From M3007 sp046329435 (GTDB lineage Bacteria > Bacteroidota > Bacteroidia > Chitinophagales > Saprospiraceae), in contig JAXLUR010000002.1 of the NCBI GenBank assembly GCA_046329435.1, positions 682,001-746,000 on the forward strand: a stretch of DNA of 64,000 nucleotides. Direction: 5' to 3'. The notes under the pieces were generated by a model, which was not told the DNA's origin, made no database searches, and saw nothing but the letters and a program-made list of their open reading frames with translations. Position numbers and translations under genes: made by a program. Of this stretch, positions 26,061-36,308 are shown one piece after another. How positions within the stretch are numbered: the first letter of the stretch is position 1; every line of letters begins with the position of its first letter.

Positions 26061-28622
26061 CTAAAAGTCCATCCTGAATCGCAAGTTCAAACGCCTGCCT
26101 GTCAGATAGTTCGGAATGGCGTACTGGGTGTTGTAAATCGTTTTGATCCAGGTGTTCGACGCTTCGTTCGACACTTTCATCAGGTTGAATACCTCAAAGC
26201 TGACCCAGGTATTGCGCGTGAACCGCAACAGGTGATTCGGCCGGCGGCCACGCCAGCTTTGGTCCCAGAGCAGAAGTGAAAAACCGATGTCGACGCGGTG
26301 GTACGGCGAAAAACGGTAGGGGTTACGGTACACAACATTGTTGTCGGGCAGGCCGAAAGGCAAGCCGGTTCCTACCGTCAGGTTCATGTGCATCTTGAAG
26401 TTCTTGTTGTGGCGCAGGTAGTCCTGAAAAAACATAGACAAGGTCAGGAAACGGTCGGTCGGTCGGGGCACATCCTTGACCACATAGCCTTCGCGCTGGC
26501 CTACGTCGCGGCGCATGTGTTGTACGCCGTCGATTTGCTCGCGGGTTCGGAGCAGCGACAGATTGACCCAGCTTTCAGCGCCCGGCACGAATTCGCCGTT
26601 GAGGCGCACATCGAACCCCGCGGCATAGCCGCGCGAGTCGTTGATACCCGAATACCGAACCCGTACATTGTCCACGTCGTACGACACGAGGTCCCACATC
26701 TGCTTGTAATACACTTCGGTGATGAGGCGCATTTTCACGGGCCGGTGGCGTCCCCAGAGGAAGTCGTAGGTGAATCCTGCTACCACGTGCGCGCTTTTTT
26801 GCGCCACTACGTCGGGGTTGACGATGCCGGTTGGCGCCCGCAGTTCGCGGTAAAACGGCGGCTGATAATACAAGCCAGCCGCCAGTCGGTACGAGAGGTC
26901 CTTGCGGGTATTCAGCGGTTTGTACAGCAGTTGGGCGCGTGGTGTCACGAAAAAATCGCCGTTCAGGTCCCAGTATTGACCGCGCAGGCCGGCGCTCACC
27001 TGAAATTCCCGCAAGCCGTCCTTGCGCCAGGTCCAGGTGTCCTGGAAAAAGAAGGAATACCGGTTGCTGTTCAGGGTATTGCGGGTTTTGAGGGTGCGGC
27101 GCACGAGCAATTGCGTGGTGTCGTACGGCAACGAATACAGCGCTGAATCGAGGCGTTCCCACTCGTTGATTTTATCGAGGATGGATTCGTTCTGCCATTT
27201 GACCGACCATTGCAGGAAGTGGCTGCGGGTAAGCCCGAGGTCGGCAGCGTCGCGCTGGAGTTCGATCCCGCCCTTGTATTCCACATTGCGGACGTCGGCG
27301 GTCAGGTAATTGCGCACCCAGGTATGCTGTACCCCTTCGCCGAGCACGTTGACGATCTCGCCAAAGTCGTCGGCGCCCAGGTTTTCCTCGATTTCGCCGA
27401 GGATGTAATAGCCCAGGATGTCGAATCGCTCGTTTTCCTGGCTGCGCCACGTTGATGCCAAAAACTTGTGGTAGAGCGGGTTGCGTTCGCGATCGGGCAA
27501 ATAGGTCAGTGAAATGCCACCCATTGCCTGCGTAAAATCATCCACTTCCTGCCCTTCGAAAGCCGTGCGGATTTGCAGGGCATAGTCGATCAGACCAAAG
27601 GCTCTTTTCAAACTTTCGGGGATGTAGCGGTACTGCGAGCGGTTGAAATTGCCGATGGCGGCGATTTGCCAGTCGCGATTGATGTCGTAGGTCAGGTAGG
27701 TCTGCACATCGGTAAAATCAGGCACGTATTCGCCTTTCACATCGAGGCTGCCCAGCAGCAAGCGGGTGGTTTTGTAGCGCCCGCCCACGAGGTATCGAAA
27801 GGCACGGTAACCGTCTTTCCTGGGCTTCCAGCTGCCTTCCAGGTGGGCGGAGGCCCCCAGCAAACTGCCGCTGACGCTGGCCCGCAGGCTGTCGGGGCGT
27901 TTGTACTTCACATCGAGCACGGAAGAAAGTTTGTCGCCGTATTTCGCCTGAAAACCGCCGGAAGAAAACGAGAGGTCGCGCACCATGTCGATATTCGGAA
28001 AGGTCAGGCCTTCCTGCTGGCCGGCGCGTACGAGTTGAGGGCGGTAGATTTCAAAATCATTGACGTACACGAGGTTTTCGTCGTAATTGCCGCCCCGCAC
28101 CTGATACTGGGCGCTCAATTCGCCGCCCGTTCCGGTCGTCGTGCCCAGGGCAATGCTGGGCAGCACACTTTCCAGGTTGCCGGTTGTACTGGGTAATAGC
28201 CGCAGATCGGCCAGGTTTTTTTCCTTGACCATGCCGCCGTCGTCGAGGCGGCGTTCCTGAATCACGACCTCCAGGTTCGATTCCGTGGGCGCCAGGGCCA
28301 CATCGAGTACGAAGCGGGCGCCGGGCGCCAAAGGCAGGATGTCAGCCGAGCTTTCTTTGAAGGCCACCCGGCGGAAACCCAGCACAAGCCGCTGACTGGC
28401 AGGCACCTGGATGGCAAAACGACCGCTCTCGTCGGAAGTGACGGCGGTATTGCCGCCTTTGACATACACCGTGACGAGCTCCACCGGCTGTTCATTGGAG
28501 GCGTCGGTGATGCGCCCGGCCACGGTAGCCGTGTTTTGGGCAAAAAGAGCCTGGCTTTGTTGCAGCAAGAGGAATGCTGCGCAAAGACCGATCCATCCGA
28601 ATATCTTGTTTGTGTTTTTCAT
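26061..28622 (-). CDS. TonB-dependent receptor with carboxypeptidase-regulatory-like N-terminal domain
   Basis: The likely start is the ATG at 28622 (MKNTNKIFGW..., a good signal peptide ending LFAQ); an ATG at 28637 adds five residues. The 853-residue product has a carboxypeptidase-regulatory-like domain (about 20-105, GRITDASNEQPVELVTVYVKGG), a TonB plug (about 125-225) and a 22-strand barrel ending in the aromatic RFRMDF. No SusD-like gene follows, so this is a stand-alone receptor. The ligand is unknown; siderophore, vitamin or peptide are all possible. It starts 20 bases after the folC stop codon on the same strand. Confidence 0.88.
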   Translation of the reverse strand: MKNTNKIFGWIGLCAAFLLLQQSQALFAQNTATVAGRITDASNEQPVELVTVYVKGGNTAVTSDESGRFAIQVPASQRLVLGFRRVAFKESSADILPLAPGARFVLDVALAPTESNLEVVIQERRLDDGGMVKEKNLADLRLLPSTTGNLESVLPSIALGTTTGTGGELSAQYQVRGGNYDENLVYVNDFEIYRPQLVRAGQQEGLTFPNIDMVRDLSFSSGGFQAKYGDKLSSVLDVKYKRPDSLRASVSGSLLGASAHLEGSWKPRKDGYRAFRYLVGGRYKTTRLLLGSLDVKGEYVPDFTDVQTYLTYDINRDWQIAAIGNFNRSQYRYIPESLKRAFGLIDYALQIRTAFEGQEVDDFTQAMGGISLTYLPDRERNPLYHKFLASTWRSQENERFDILGYYILGEIEENLGADDFGEIVNVLGEGVQHTWVRNYLTADVRNVEYKGGIELQRDAADLGLTRSHFLQWSVKWQNESILDKINEWERLDSALYSLPYDTTQLLVRRTLKTRNTLNSNRYSFFFQDTWTWRKDGLREFQVSAGLRGQYWDLNGDFFVTPRAQLLYKPLNTRKDLSYRLAAGLYYQPPFYRELRAPTGIVNPDVVAQKSAHVVAGFTYDFLWGRHRPVKMRLITEVYYKQMWDLVSYDVDNVRVRYSGINDSRGYAAGFDVRLNGEFVPGAESWVNLSLLRTREQIDGVQHMRRDVGQREGYVVKDVPRPTDRFLTLSMFFQDYLRHNKNFKMHMNLTVGTGLPFGLPDNNVVYRNPYRFSPYHRVDIGFSLLLWDQSWRGRRPNHLLRFTRNTWVSFEVFNLMKVSNEASNTWIKTIYNTQYAIPNYLTGRRLNLRFRMDF

Positions 28623-28641
28623 TATCTTGATAATCATGTAT

Positions 28642-29991
28642 TTATAATACTTCCGCCACCACGAAAATACTGCCGGTCACCATTATCAGGTCGTCGGCTT
28701 GGGCTGCGATTCGCGCGGCGCGCAGGGCATGTCTTACCGAGCGGTAAGCGCGCCCTTGCAGGCCGAAAGAAGCGGCTTTTTCGCGTAAAATCGCAGCATC
28801 GAGCCCTCTGGGTATGTTGGCTTTGGCAAAATAATAGCGCGCTCCGGCAGGGAAAAGCGGCAGCACCTTTTCAACGTCCTTGTCGTTGACAAAACCGGTT
28901 ACGATGTGCAGCCTGTTGTGCGGTATTTCGGCCACTGCCTTGAACGCAGCGCGCAGTCCCGCCTCGTTGTGCGCGCTGTCGCACAAGATGGTGGGATGGC
29001 TGCCGATCACCTGCCACCGACCCATGAAGCGCGTCAGCCGGCAGAGGTTGCCCAGGCCATGCCGGACAATTTGTTGGAGCGGCGGCCCGGCGAGCGAAAT
29101 TTCCGCGGTGTCAGCTTTCGGGCCGGCCTTGCGCAGCAAGTCTCTGTTGGTCTGAAACAAGCGCTCGGCAGCCTGTATGGCCGTCACTACGTTTTTGCCC
29201 TGATAAGGGCCGGCGGCATCGACCTGCAATGCCGAAAGCACGGGCCTGCCCTCGTGCAATACATCAAAAACAGTGTGTTGAATATCCGATTCCGGCAGTT
29301 CCCTGACTTCCAAATGCTGGTCGGCAAACAGGATGGGCGCGTCGACCGAGGCGGCCTTTTCCAAAAAAACAGGCGCCGATTCAGGATGCGTCTCTCCGAC
29401 GATAATCGGGATGCCAGGCTTGATGATGCCCGCCTTTTCGGAAGCGATTTGAGGCAGCGTGTCGCCCAGCATATTTTGGTGATCGAAGCTGATGTTGGTG
29501 ATGACGCTGAGCAGGGGCGTTATGACATTGGTGCTGTCGAGCCGGCCGCCCAGCCCGACTTCGATGACCGCTATATCCACCTTTTCGCGGGCAAAGTGAT
29601 CGAAGGCCATAGCGACGCAAAGTTCGAAGAATGAAGGTTTTATGCGTTCAATCGCGTCCCTGTTTTTACCAACGAACTCCACCACGCGGCGGCGGGAAAT
29701 ATAGGTTCCGTCGATTTTGATGCGCTCTCGAAAATCCTTGTAATGCGGGCTGATGTAGAGGCCGGTTTTCAGGCCAGCCGACTGACAAACAGCGGCCAGC
29801 ATATGGCTGACGGAGCCTTTGCCGTTGGTGCCGGCAATGTGAATGCTTTTGAATGTTCGGTGCGGGTTGCCCAGGTGCTCGCAAAGCGCCAGGGTGTTGC
29901 CCAGATCTTTTTTGAAGGCTGCCGGGCCAATGCGGTGAAACATCGGAAGCTGCGCATAGAGGTAGTCGAGCGTTTCTGCGTAGGTCAACAT
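28642..29991 (-). CDS. folC: Bifunctional folylpolyglutamate / dihydrofolate synthase
   Basis: This 449-residue protein, counted from ATG 29991 (MLTYAETLDYL, matching the family start), has the Mur-ligase P-loop GTNGKGS at 54-60. HYKDFRERIKIDG and EVGLGGRLDSTNVI are FolC signatures, and LCDSAHNEAGL marks the C-terminal domain. A frame open further upstream to 30081 adds 30 residues without family similarity. It adds glutamate to dihydropteroate and to folates. It is followed by the TonB receptor gene on the same strand, probably a fortuitous operon. Confidence 0.94.
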   Translation of the reverse strand: MLTYAETLDYLYAQLPMFHRIGPAAFKKDLGNTLALCEHLGNPHRTFKSIHIAGTNGKGSVSHMLAAVCQSAGLKTGLYISPHYKDFRERIKIDGTYISRRRVVEFVGKNRDAIERIKPSFFELCVAMAFDHFAREKVDIAVIEVGLGGRLDSTNVITPLLSVITNISFDHQNMLGDTLPQIASEKAGIIKPGIPIIVGETHPESAPVFLEKAASVDAPILFADQHLEVRELPESDIQHTVFDVLHEGRPVLSALQVDAAGPYQGKNVVTAIQAAERLFQTNRDLLRKAGPKADTAEISLAGPPLQQIVRHGLGNLCRLTRFMGRWQVIGSHPTILCDSAHNEAGLRAAFKAVAEIPHNRLHIVTGFVNDKDVEKVLPLFPAGARYYFAKANIPRGLDAAILREKAASFGLQGRAYRSVRHALRAARIAAQADDLIMVTGSIFVVAEVL

Positions 29992-30190
29992 GGATAAGGC
30001 AAAGGAAGGGCGGCCCTGCGGGTCGCCGCGCAAAGTTGGGCTTTTTGCCGTTGGAAGACAAAACCCTGCCGCCCGGCGCAAACTTTTTACGCTTTATCGG
30101 TTTCTGTACCTTGTATTCGCCGCCTTTTTTTGACATTTGTCACGCGGGCTTTTTCAAGAATAATCCATGGCCTGCGCCTAGCTTTTCCCA

Positions 30191-31258
30191 ATGAAAATAT
30201 TGCTTGTTCAAAACAGTCGAATACCCATCCAAACCTATGACGACGCTGAAAGAATCCTGTGGTGGCTGGGCAAATCCCTTCACCTGCTCGGGCATGAAGT
30301 CAGTTATCTGGTAAAGAAAGGGTCGAGCTGCCCTTTTGCCAAGATCTTTATTATCAACGATAAAAAGCCCCTTCAGGAGCAACTTCCCGAGGGGTTCGAC
30401 GTCGTGCATTTTCATTGCCAGCCCACAGCCACGCCATCCGTACCCTATCTGGTTACGCAGCACCGCAATGCTGCCGACGACTCGGCGCTCGATCCCAACA
30501 CGGTTTTTTTGTCGCGCAACCAGGCCCGCCGCCACGGCGGGAAAGTGTACGTGCACCCGGGTATCGATTTTGCCGACTACGGGCAGCCCGACTGGGCAGC
30601 GCGCCGCATGTTTTTTCACTTTCTGGGCAATGCCGCCTGGAGTGGCAAAAACGTGCGTGGGGCCATCGAGGTAGCCGGGCAGGCCGGCGCGCGCCTGCAC
30701 GTGATCGGCGGTTCGCGGGTCAATTTTCGCAAAGGCCTGCGCATTACCCTCAGCCCGCACGTGCGTTTTCACGGCGTGCTCAGCAACGACGGCCGCAATA
30801 TGCTGCTCAACCAGTCCAAAGGCCTGATTTTCCCCGCTTTATGGGCCGAACCTTTCGGGCTGTCGGTGATCGAAAGCCTGTATTTCGGCTGCCCGGTGTT
30901 TGGTACACCCTACGGGGCCTTGCCCGAATTGCTGGGCAAAAGGGAAACCCCTTCCCGCGTGCACGTAGGGCAAGACTCGGCCAAGGCGGAGGCCTGGAAC
31001 GGTCAGGTAGAAGCTTTTTATTCCGAACTGGGTTGCCTTTCCGTGAAACGTACGGAAATAGTCGAGGCCGTGAAAAACGCGGACGCCTATGACCGCAGGC
31101 ATTGTCATGCGTATGCCCGCGAACACTTTTCGGCCGAAAAAATGGCCCTGAAATACGTGGAATTGTATGAAAAAGTGATTCGAGGCGAAGCGCTGCACAC
31201 CCAGCCGGTGGTACCTACCGCCATGGCTGGCGATCAGTTCATGCCTTTTGGCAATTGA
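30191..31258 (+). CDS. Glycosyltransferase family 4-like protein
   Basis: This 355-residue GT-B protein has an N-terminal Rossmann-like half beginning MKILLVQNSRIPIQTYDDAER and FDVVHFHCQP. The C-terminal nucleotide-sugar half contains FHGVLSND and the EX7E motif (Glu220 and Glu228 in AEPFGLSVIES). The first half is similar to UDP-sugar-dependent GT4 enzymes that see their acceptor near the membrane. Donor and acceptor are unknown. It stands alone between folC and crtZ, with no other polysaccharide genes. Confidence 0.85.
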   Translation: MKILLVQNSRIPIQTYDDAERILWWLGKSLHLLGHEVSYLVKKGSSCPFAKIFIINDKKPLQEQLPEGFDVVHFHCQPTATPSVPYLVTQHRNAADDSALDPNTVFLSRNQARRHGGKVYVHPGIDFADYGQPDWAARRMFFHFLGNAAWSGKNVRGAIEVAGQAGARLHVIGGSRVNFRKGLRITLSPHVRFHGVLSNDGRNMLLNQSKGLIFPALWAEPFGLSVIESLYFGCPVFGTPYGALPELLGKRETPSRVHVGQDSAKAEAWNGQVEAFYSELGCLSVKRTEIVEAVKNADAYDRRHCHAYAREHFSAEKMALKYVELYEKVIRGEALHTQPVVPTAMAGDQFMPFGN

Positions 31259-31440
31259 GCTGAAATTCTTTTTCGGGCGAACAATCGGCCAATCCGACTG
31301 TTTCTGGATAACTTTTCGATCCGATAAGCCGCTGTTTGGGCAGCAGCAGTCAACTTCCGAACAGGATAAAACTGTCTGCAGGGTCCGTTCGTGCTTCCAA
31401 TCGACGAGTTTCATCAATCATTACCCAACTTTTTCTATCG

Positions 31441-31920
31441 ATGGCTACCTGGATGTCTTGTCTGATCGCAACTGTTGCCGCGTACGTGGGCATGGAATTT
31501 ATGGCCTGGTTTACCCATAAATTCGTCATGCACGGTTTTTTGTGGAAATGGCATGAAGACCATCACAAACCTCGTCATGAAAAGCACGGTTTTTTTGAAA
31601 AAAACGACCGCTTTTTCCTGGTATTCGCCATCCCCTCCATGCTTTGCTACATGGCCGGCGGCTTGTGGGGGCCTGCCTGGGTCTTGTTCGTTGGCGTAGG
31701 CATCTCCCTGTACGGCCTTACTTATTTCCTGATTCATGATGTGTACATCCACCAGCGTTTTCGCTGGTTCCGTCAGCTGGACGGCTGGTACTCCCGCGCC
31801 ATTTTGAGGGCGCACGGAGCACATCACGCCAAAACGGGCAAGGAAGACGGCGAATCATTCGGCCTGCTGGTCGTGCATCCCAAATTTTTCAAACGGAGGA
31901 GCCGGGTAAAACAGTCCTGA
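31441..31920 (+). CDS. crtZ: Beta-carotene hydroxylase (fatty acid hydroxylase superfamily)
   Basis: The start is set at ATG 31441, where similarity begins; an upstream frame extension to 31336 looks unrelated. The 159-residue membrane protein has four di-iron His clusters: H26/H31, H38/H41/H42, H99/H104 and H125/H128/H129. This matches the CrtZ pattern. It hydroxylates beta-carotene rings to zeaxanthin. No other carotenoid gene is present. Its last 32 bases overlap the convergent neighbour. Confidence 0.92.
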   Translation: MATWMSCLIATVAAYVGMEFMAWFTHKFVMHGFLWKWHEDHHKPRHEKHGFFEKNDRFFLVFAIPSMLCYMAGGLWGPAWVLFVGVGISLYGLTYFLIHDVYIHQRFRWFRQLDGWYSRAILRAHGAHHAKTGKEDGESFGLLVVHPKFFKRRSRVKQS

Positions 31921-33322
31921 GCCGCTCTTCCAGACGGGCAAGCAGCCAGCCGCGCTCCGTCAGGGGTTGCGCGGTACGGATTTGCTGCTGCAACTGGTCA
32001 TATTCTTCGGCCGATGCCTGCGCGTCGAAATGAAGAATTTTTTGCGTAAGGTGTATGATATTCAGGTAGTTGGGCGCCTGATAGGGCAACATTTTTTTAC
32101 GACTGACGAAGCGCTCAAAACTCACCAGAAAACCCCTGAGCAGGCGCCATTCTCCGCTTTCGAAATATACTTTCAGCAACATGACCCTGGCATCGAGGCG
32201 CAGAAACACATCATCGATGTCGAGATCGGCCAACAGGGTGCGCACCCGGTCGTAATCGCCGCGCTGGTAGGCCACTTTGGCGCGTGTAAAGCGCTCGTAG
32301 GCTTCGTGGTGAACGGCAGGCAACTGGCTGGCGTGCCGGCCGATGAAATCTTCTGTCCAGTCCATTTCACCGAGTTTTAACGCTGCTGCAACGATGTTTT
32401 TGAAGGTAAAACGGTTGAAAACGCCGTTTTCAAGAAAAGCGTTTTGCGCCAGCCCCATCCTGTACAGGTCGAAGACCTCCCTGAAAAAATGCTCGCCGCC
32501 GGTATTCAGGCGCCTGATACAATAGTTGATCGCGAAGGTGAGCACGTTGCGCAATTCGGCCTGGGGCAGCCAGTGGCCGGCCCGGGGCAGCAACTTTTTC
32601 AGGTCGAAAAAATCGGCTTCCGACTCGGGGTGGGTGAGGCATCGGTAACTCAGGTAGTAGAGGCGAATGACGGGTGCGCGGTCGAAGCGCCCTGCCGCGC
32701 AATCGGCGAGTACAGCTTCGAGGTAGGGCAGGCGGTAGTCGGCCCTGTACACAGCCTGGTGGCTCAGCGCGGTGCAGGCATTGCGCAACATTTCGGCAGC
32801 AAAAAAGGCGTCGAGCTCATCCGACATTTCCTGCATGTTGAGCGCTGTGCCGCGGGTAGGCGCCTGCAGGAGCAATTCCTCCTGCAAGCGATAGGCGTAG
32901 AGATAGTACTGGGCGTCGCGTTGAGGTTGCGCGTCGAGCGTAGCCCCCGCTTCTTTCAGGTGAAAGGATGCTTCTCGGGGCAACTGGCGCGATCGGTACA
33001 GACGCACGCGCAGCAGTGCGATTTCCTGGGGGTGATGCTGCCAGTTTTCGTAGAGGAGAAATTGCTCCAATTGTTCCAGTAATTCCGACAAAAGACGCCT
33101 GATGACCAAATCGTCGTATTCCTTCCCGGCAAATAACCGCGCAAAGATCTTTTGCGCGTTGAGGCTCCTTGCCGTCCATACAGACCGACTGTCAATAATG
33201 TTGTAAAATTTTGATAACGTGTTATTTGGATTGTGAATAGGCGACAACAGCCATTTCCTGAAGCGCCGCCGCTCGTTGGGGGAGAGGGTGCCGAGCAGTT
33301 GAAAGAGCTTGCGGTTTTGCAT
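31889..33322 (-). CDS. Helical-repeat (TPR-like) protein of unknown function
   Basis: This 477-residue soluble protein has no signal peptide and is almost wholly helical, rich in Leu, Arg and aromatic residues. The N-terminus NRKLFQLLGTLSPNERRRFRKWLLSPIHN resembles a group of Bacteroidota proteins with no known role. A pattern of about 35-residue helix pairs suggests a TPR-like superhelix from residue 120 on. No catalytic motif is seen. It overlaps crtZ tail to tail by 32 bases. The call is conservative. Confidence 0.75.
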   Translation of the reverse strand: MQNRKLFQLLGTLSPNERRRFRKWLLSPIHNPNNTLSKFYNIIDSRSVWTARSLNAQKIFARLFAGKEYDDLVIRRLLSELLEQLEQFLLYENWQHHPQEIALLRVRLYRSRQLPREASFHLKEAGATLDAQPQRDAQYYLYAYRLQEELLLQAPTRGTALNMQEMSDELDAFFAAEMLRNACTALSHQAVYRADYRLPYLEAVLADCAAGRFDRAPVIRLYYLSYRCLTHPESEADFFDLKKLLPRAGHWLPQAELRNVLTFAINYCIRRLNTGGEHFFREVFDLYRMGLAQNAFLENGVFNRFTFKNIVAAALKLGEMDWTEDFIGRHASQLPAVHHEAYERFTRAKVAYQRGDYDRVRTLLADLDIDDVFLRLDARVMLLKVYFESGEWRLLRGFLVSFERFVSRKKMLPYQAPNYLNIIHLTQKILHFDAQASAEEYDQLQQQIRTAQPLTERGWLLARLEERLRTVLPGSSV

Positions 33323-33467
33323 CGATTGTGAAAATAGTGACTATCCTGAAATTTCCGACAAAATTGATTAAATGTTTTTGACCGAAATCAGGTCTTGCCT
33401 TTGTGTGCCGACTACTTTTGATCCTGGTTCGCACAACCTGTTCTCATCTGATATTCCCGTTCCAGGC

Positions 33468-36275
33468 ATGAAAAGTTTTCGTTTTTACTCCTTGCTGCTT
33501 TTGCTGCTCCTTTCCGGCTCTGCACGGGGCCAGGGGTGGTTGCGCAGTTGGGACGGGCAGTTTTTACCCTACGCTGTTCAGTCGGCCCCCGATGGCGGCG
33601 CGGTATTGCTCACCACAAGCCAGATGCTGACGCCCGAACGCGAGATCGTACTCACCAAAACAGACGCCGACGGGGCGCTACAATGGCAACGCATGCTGGG
33701 CGGCCCCGGCGACGATGCCGGCCGCGATCTCATTACGGATGCCTCGGGCGAGTTTCTTTTCGTATTGGGGAAAAAATCCATTCTGCCCAACAACGGCGAC
33801 GCCTGGCTGGCCAAACTCGACTGGTATGGCAATCTGATCTGGGAAAAGACCTACAACTACGGGGTGCTCGACGACCCCTGCTGCCTCCGCCTGCTGCCCG
33901 ACGGCGGGCTGGTGGTGGCGCTCGAATCCGATAACCAGCTCCGCCTTTTGCGCACAGATGCGCTGGGAGAGGAAATCTGGAGCCTGGCCTACCCTCAAAC
34001 TGTCGGCGGCACGGTCGAGCACCTCGAACTGACTTCCGACGGGGGCATCCTGACCACCTTGCTGCGCAGCAACCCGCCGATATCTGCGCCGGTCGCCCGG
34101 GTTTTTAAAACCGATGCCGTCGGCGCACCCTTGTTTTCCACTGAAAGACAACACTTTACGACCTATGGCACCACTGAAATTGCGCGTTGCAAGCCGGCGC
34201 CCAATGGCAATTTATGGCTCGCCCACCGCGATTCGTTGCACCTGCTGGCCAGCAACGGAGATTCCCTCGCCGCCCTGCGCCTACCCTCCGCCCATAATTT
34301 CTACCTGACCGACCTGTGGCCGGCCGACGACGGCGGTTTGTGGGCGCTGGCTACGGAATACGGCTTCAATCCGCCGGAGAGCCGGCTTTGGCTGGGGCGT
34401 ATCGGCGCCGACCGCAGCCTGATCTGGGCACGACGGCTGACCATCCCCAATTATTCGCATTCGACCTGGGCAATGCGCCGCCATCCGGACGGCGGTTTTC
34501 TCCTGACGGGCAATTACATACTTGCCGGCGAATACCGCAGCTACCTGATTCGCACGGATTCTTCGGGGCGCATTTTCTCGAACCTGCTGTACGGAGAGGT
34601 GTTTCGCGACGACAACGACAATTGCCAGAAAGATGCCGGCGAAACGCCCCTGGCTGGTTGGTATGTCCGCATCACGCACCCCAATGGCGAAATTCACTAC
34701 GCCACCACCGACAGCACAGGGCGCTACGAAGCGCCGGCCGGCACCGGCAACTACCTTGTTACAGTGCTGACACCCAACGGATTGTGGGAGCCTGTATGCG
34801 CGCAGGATGTAGATGCAGACTTCGATACGACTTTTATTTCCGAAGAGGTGTCGTTTCCCGTACGCGCTTCTCTCCATTGCCCCTTGCCTCGTGTGGATGC
34901 CTCGATGTCCAACTGGCAAGCGTGTGTGGAGAACCCGGTAGTGGTGCAATTTTCAAACGAAGGAACAGCCGGGGCCCCAGACGCGGCCATCGTCATTCAG
35001 CTCGATTCGCTGCTGACCCTCAGCTCGGCGAGTCTTCCGTTCCTACAAACCGGCCCGTTTACCTGGCGCTTCGATCTGGGCAACCTGGCGCCTTTGCAAA
35101 GCGGGTCGTTTACCATGCAGATTTTGCCCGCCTGCAACGGGCTGAGCACTGGCCAGGCGCTTTGTCTGGACGCCCGGATCGTGCCCGACGCGCCTTGCAT
35201 CGGCCCGCTGAATGGCCCCCTGATCGAAGTGGACGGCTATTGTTCGGGCGATACGAGTGTCGTGTTCAGGGTCCGCAATCAAGGCGAAGCGATGCCCGGC
35301 TACCTGGATTTTATTGTTATTGAAGACAATATCATGTTTATGCAGGGGCAATTTCAGCTGGACGCCGGGGCCGAAACGACCTACGAATTTCCGGCCAGCG
35401 GCGCGACCTGGCGGTTCGAAGGGCGCCAGGGCGCCGCAATCCCCGGCTGGCAGAGCGAACCTGTGGTGGTGGATGTGGTGGAGGGCTGCACAGCCGACGG
35501 TATGTTCAGCACGGGTTTTGTCAACCAGTTCAGCCTCTACGACGGCGGCAGTTTTCAGGAAAAAGAATGCCGGGAAGTGACTGCTTTTTCCGCCTTTCCT
35601 GCCAAATATGCCTATCCGGGCGGCTATGAATCGGAGCATTACCTGGCAGCCAACACCGATATCGAATATGCCTTTTATTTTGTCAATACCAGCGCCGATA
35701 CGGCCCAACTGGCGACCCTCAGGGACACCCTCGATGCGATCCTGCTGGCGCCCGCCACGGTGGTTCCGGGCCCGGCCAGTCATCCATATCTTTTTTCGCT
35801 CAGCGACCAGGGAGTGCTTACGTTCAGGTTCGACAGTATCGGCCTGCCGCCCGGCGGGCAGGCCTGGCTAAAATTCAGGGTGTCGCAATGGCCCGATCTG
35901 CCTTCAGGAACCCTGATTTTCAACCGTGCCTGGGTGGGTTTTGACTATCAGGCGCCAGCCCCTACCAATCAGGTTTTTCATACCATCACAGGCTCGCTGT
36001 TGTCGGTAAAACCGTGGTGGCAGCGCCCCGGCGAAAAAAACTTGCTGCAAGTCGGGCCAGTACCGGCCAGCGAAGCCATTATGGTTAAAAACCCGGAAAG
36101 CAAGGCCTTCCAGTACACCATTTTTGATCCGACAGGCCGGCTGATAAAGCGGGGGCAGGTCAAAGGCGGGGATAGTCAGATTGCAGTAGAAGCCTTGCCG
36201 GACGGCTGGTACGTATTGGGTTTTTGGCACAATGGACGGCTGGTGCAGTCAGAAAAAATCATCATAACACGTTGA
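33468..36275 (+). CDS. Secreted multidomain protein with type IX sorting-like C-terminus
   Basis: The start at ATG 33468 gives a clean signal peptide (MKSFRFYSLLLLLLLSGSARGQ) and 935 residues. Residues about 25-380 contain repeated DGG-type beta strands (PDGGAVLLT, SDGGILTTL, PDGGFLLTGN) like beta-propeller blades. An SdrD_B/Cna_B-like domain follows (GEVFRDDNDNCQKDAGETPLAGWYVRI), then DUF11-like beta-sandwich regions. The last 75 residues match a type A type IX sorting domain (YTIFDPTGRLIKRG... ALPDGWYVLGF). It is probably exported by T9SS and displayed on or released from the cell. It is adjacent to a second such gene 33 bases downstream. Confidence 0.85.
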   Translation: MKSFRFYSLLLLLLLSGSARGQGWLRSWDGQFLPYAVQSAPDGGAVLLTTSQMLTPEREIVLTKTDADGALQWQRMLGGPGDDAGRDLITDASGEFLFVLGKKSILPNNGDAWLAKLDWYGNLIWEKTYNYGVLDDPCCLRLLPDGGLVVALESDNQLRLLRTDALGEEIWSLAYPQTVGGTVEHLELTSDGGILTTLLRSNPPISAPVARVFKTDAVGAPLFSTERQHFTTYGTTEIARCKPAPNGNLWLAHRDSLHLLASNGDSLAALRLPSAHNFYLTDLWPADDGGLWALATEYGFNPPESRLWLGRIGADRSLIWARRLTIPNYSHSTWAMRRHPDGGFLLTGNYILAGEYRSYLIRTDSSGRIFSNLLYGEVFRDDNDNCQKDAGETPLAGWYVRITHPNGEIHYATTDSTGRYEAPAGTGNYLVTVLTPNGLWEPVCAQDVDADFDTTFISEEVSFPVRASLHCPLPRVDASMSNWQACVENPVVVQFSNEGTAGAPDAAIVIQLDSLLTLSSASLPFLQTGPFTWRFDLGNLAPLQSGSFTMQILPACNGLSTGQALCLDARIVPDAPCIGPLNGPLIEVDGYCSGDTSVVFRVRNQGEAMPGYLDFIVIEDNIMFMQGQFQLDAGAETTYEFPASGATWRFEGRQGAAIPGWQSEPVVVDVVEGCTADGMFSTGFVNQFSLYDGGSFQEKECREVTAFSAFPAKYAYPGGYESEHYLAANTDIEYAFYFVNTSADTAQLATLRDTLDAILLAPATVVPGPASHPYLFSLSDQGVLTFRFDSIGLPPGGQAWLKFRVSQWPDLPSGTLIFNRAWVGFDYQAPAPTNQVFHTITGSLLSVKPWWQRPGEKNLLQVGPVPASEAIMVKNPESKAFQYTIFDPTGRLIKRGQVKGGDSQIAVEALPDGWYVLGFWHNGRLVQSEKIIITR

Positions 36276-36308
36276 CAAACAATGTAATTACCTTTAAAAT
36301 TGATTCTT

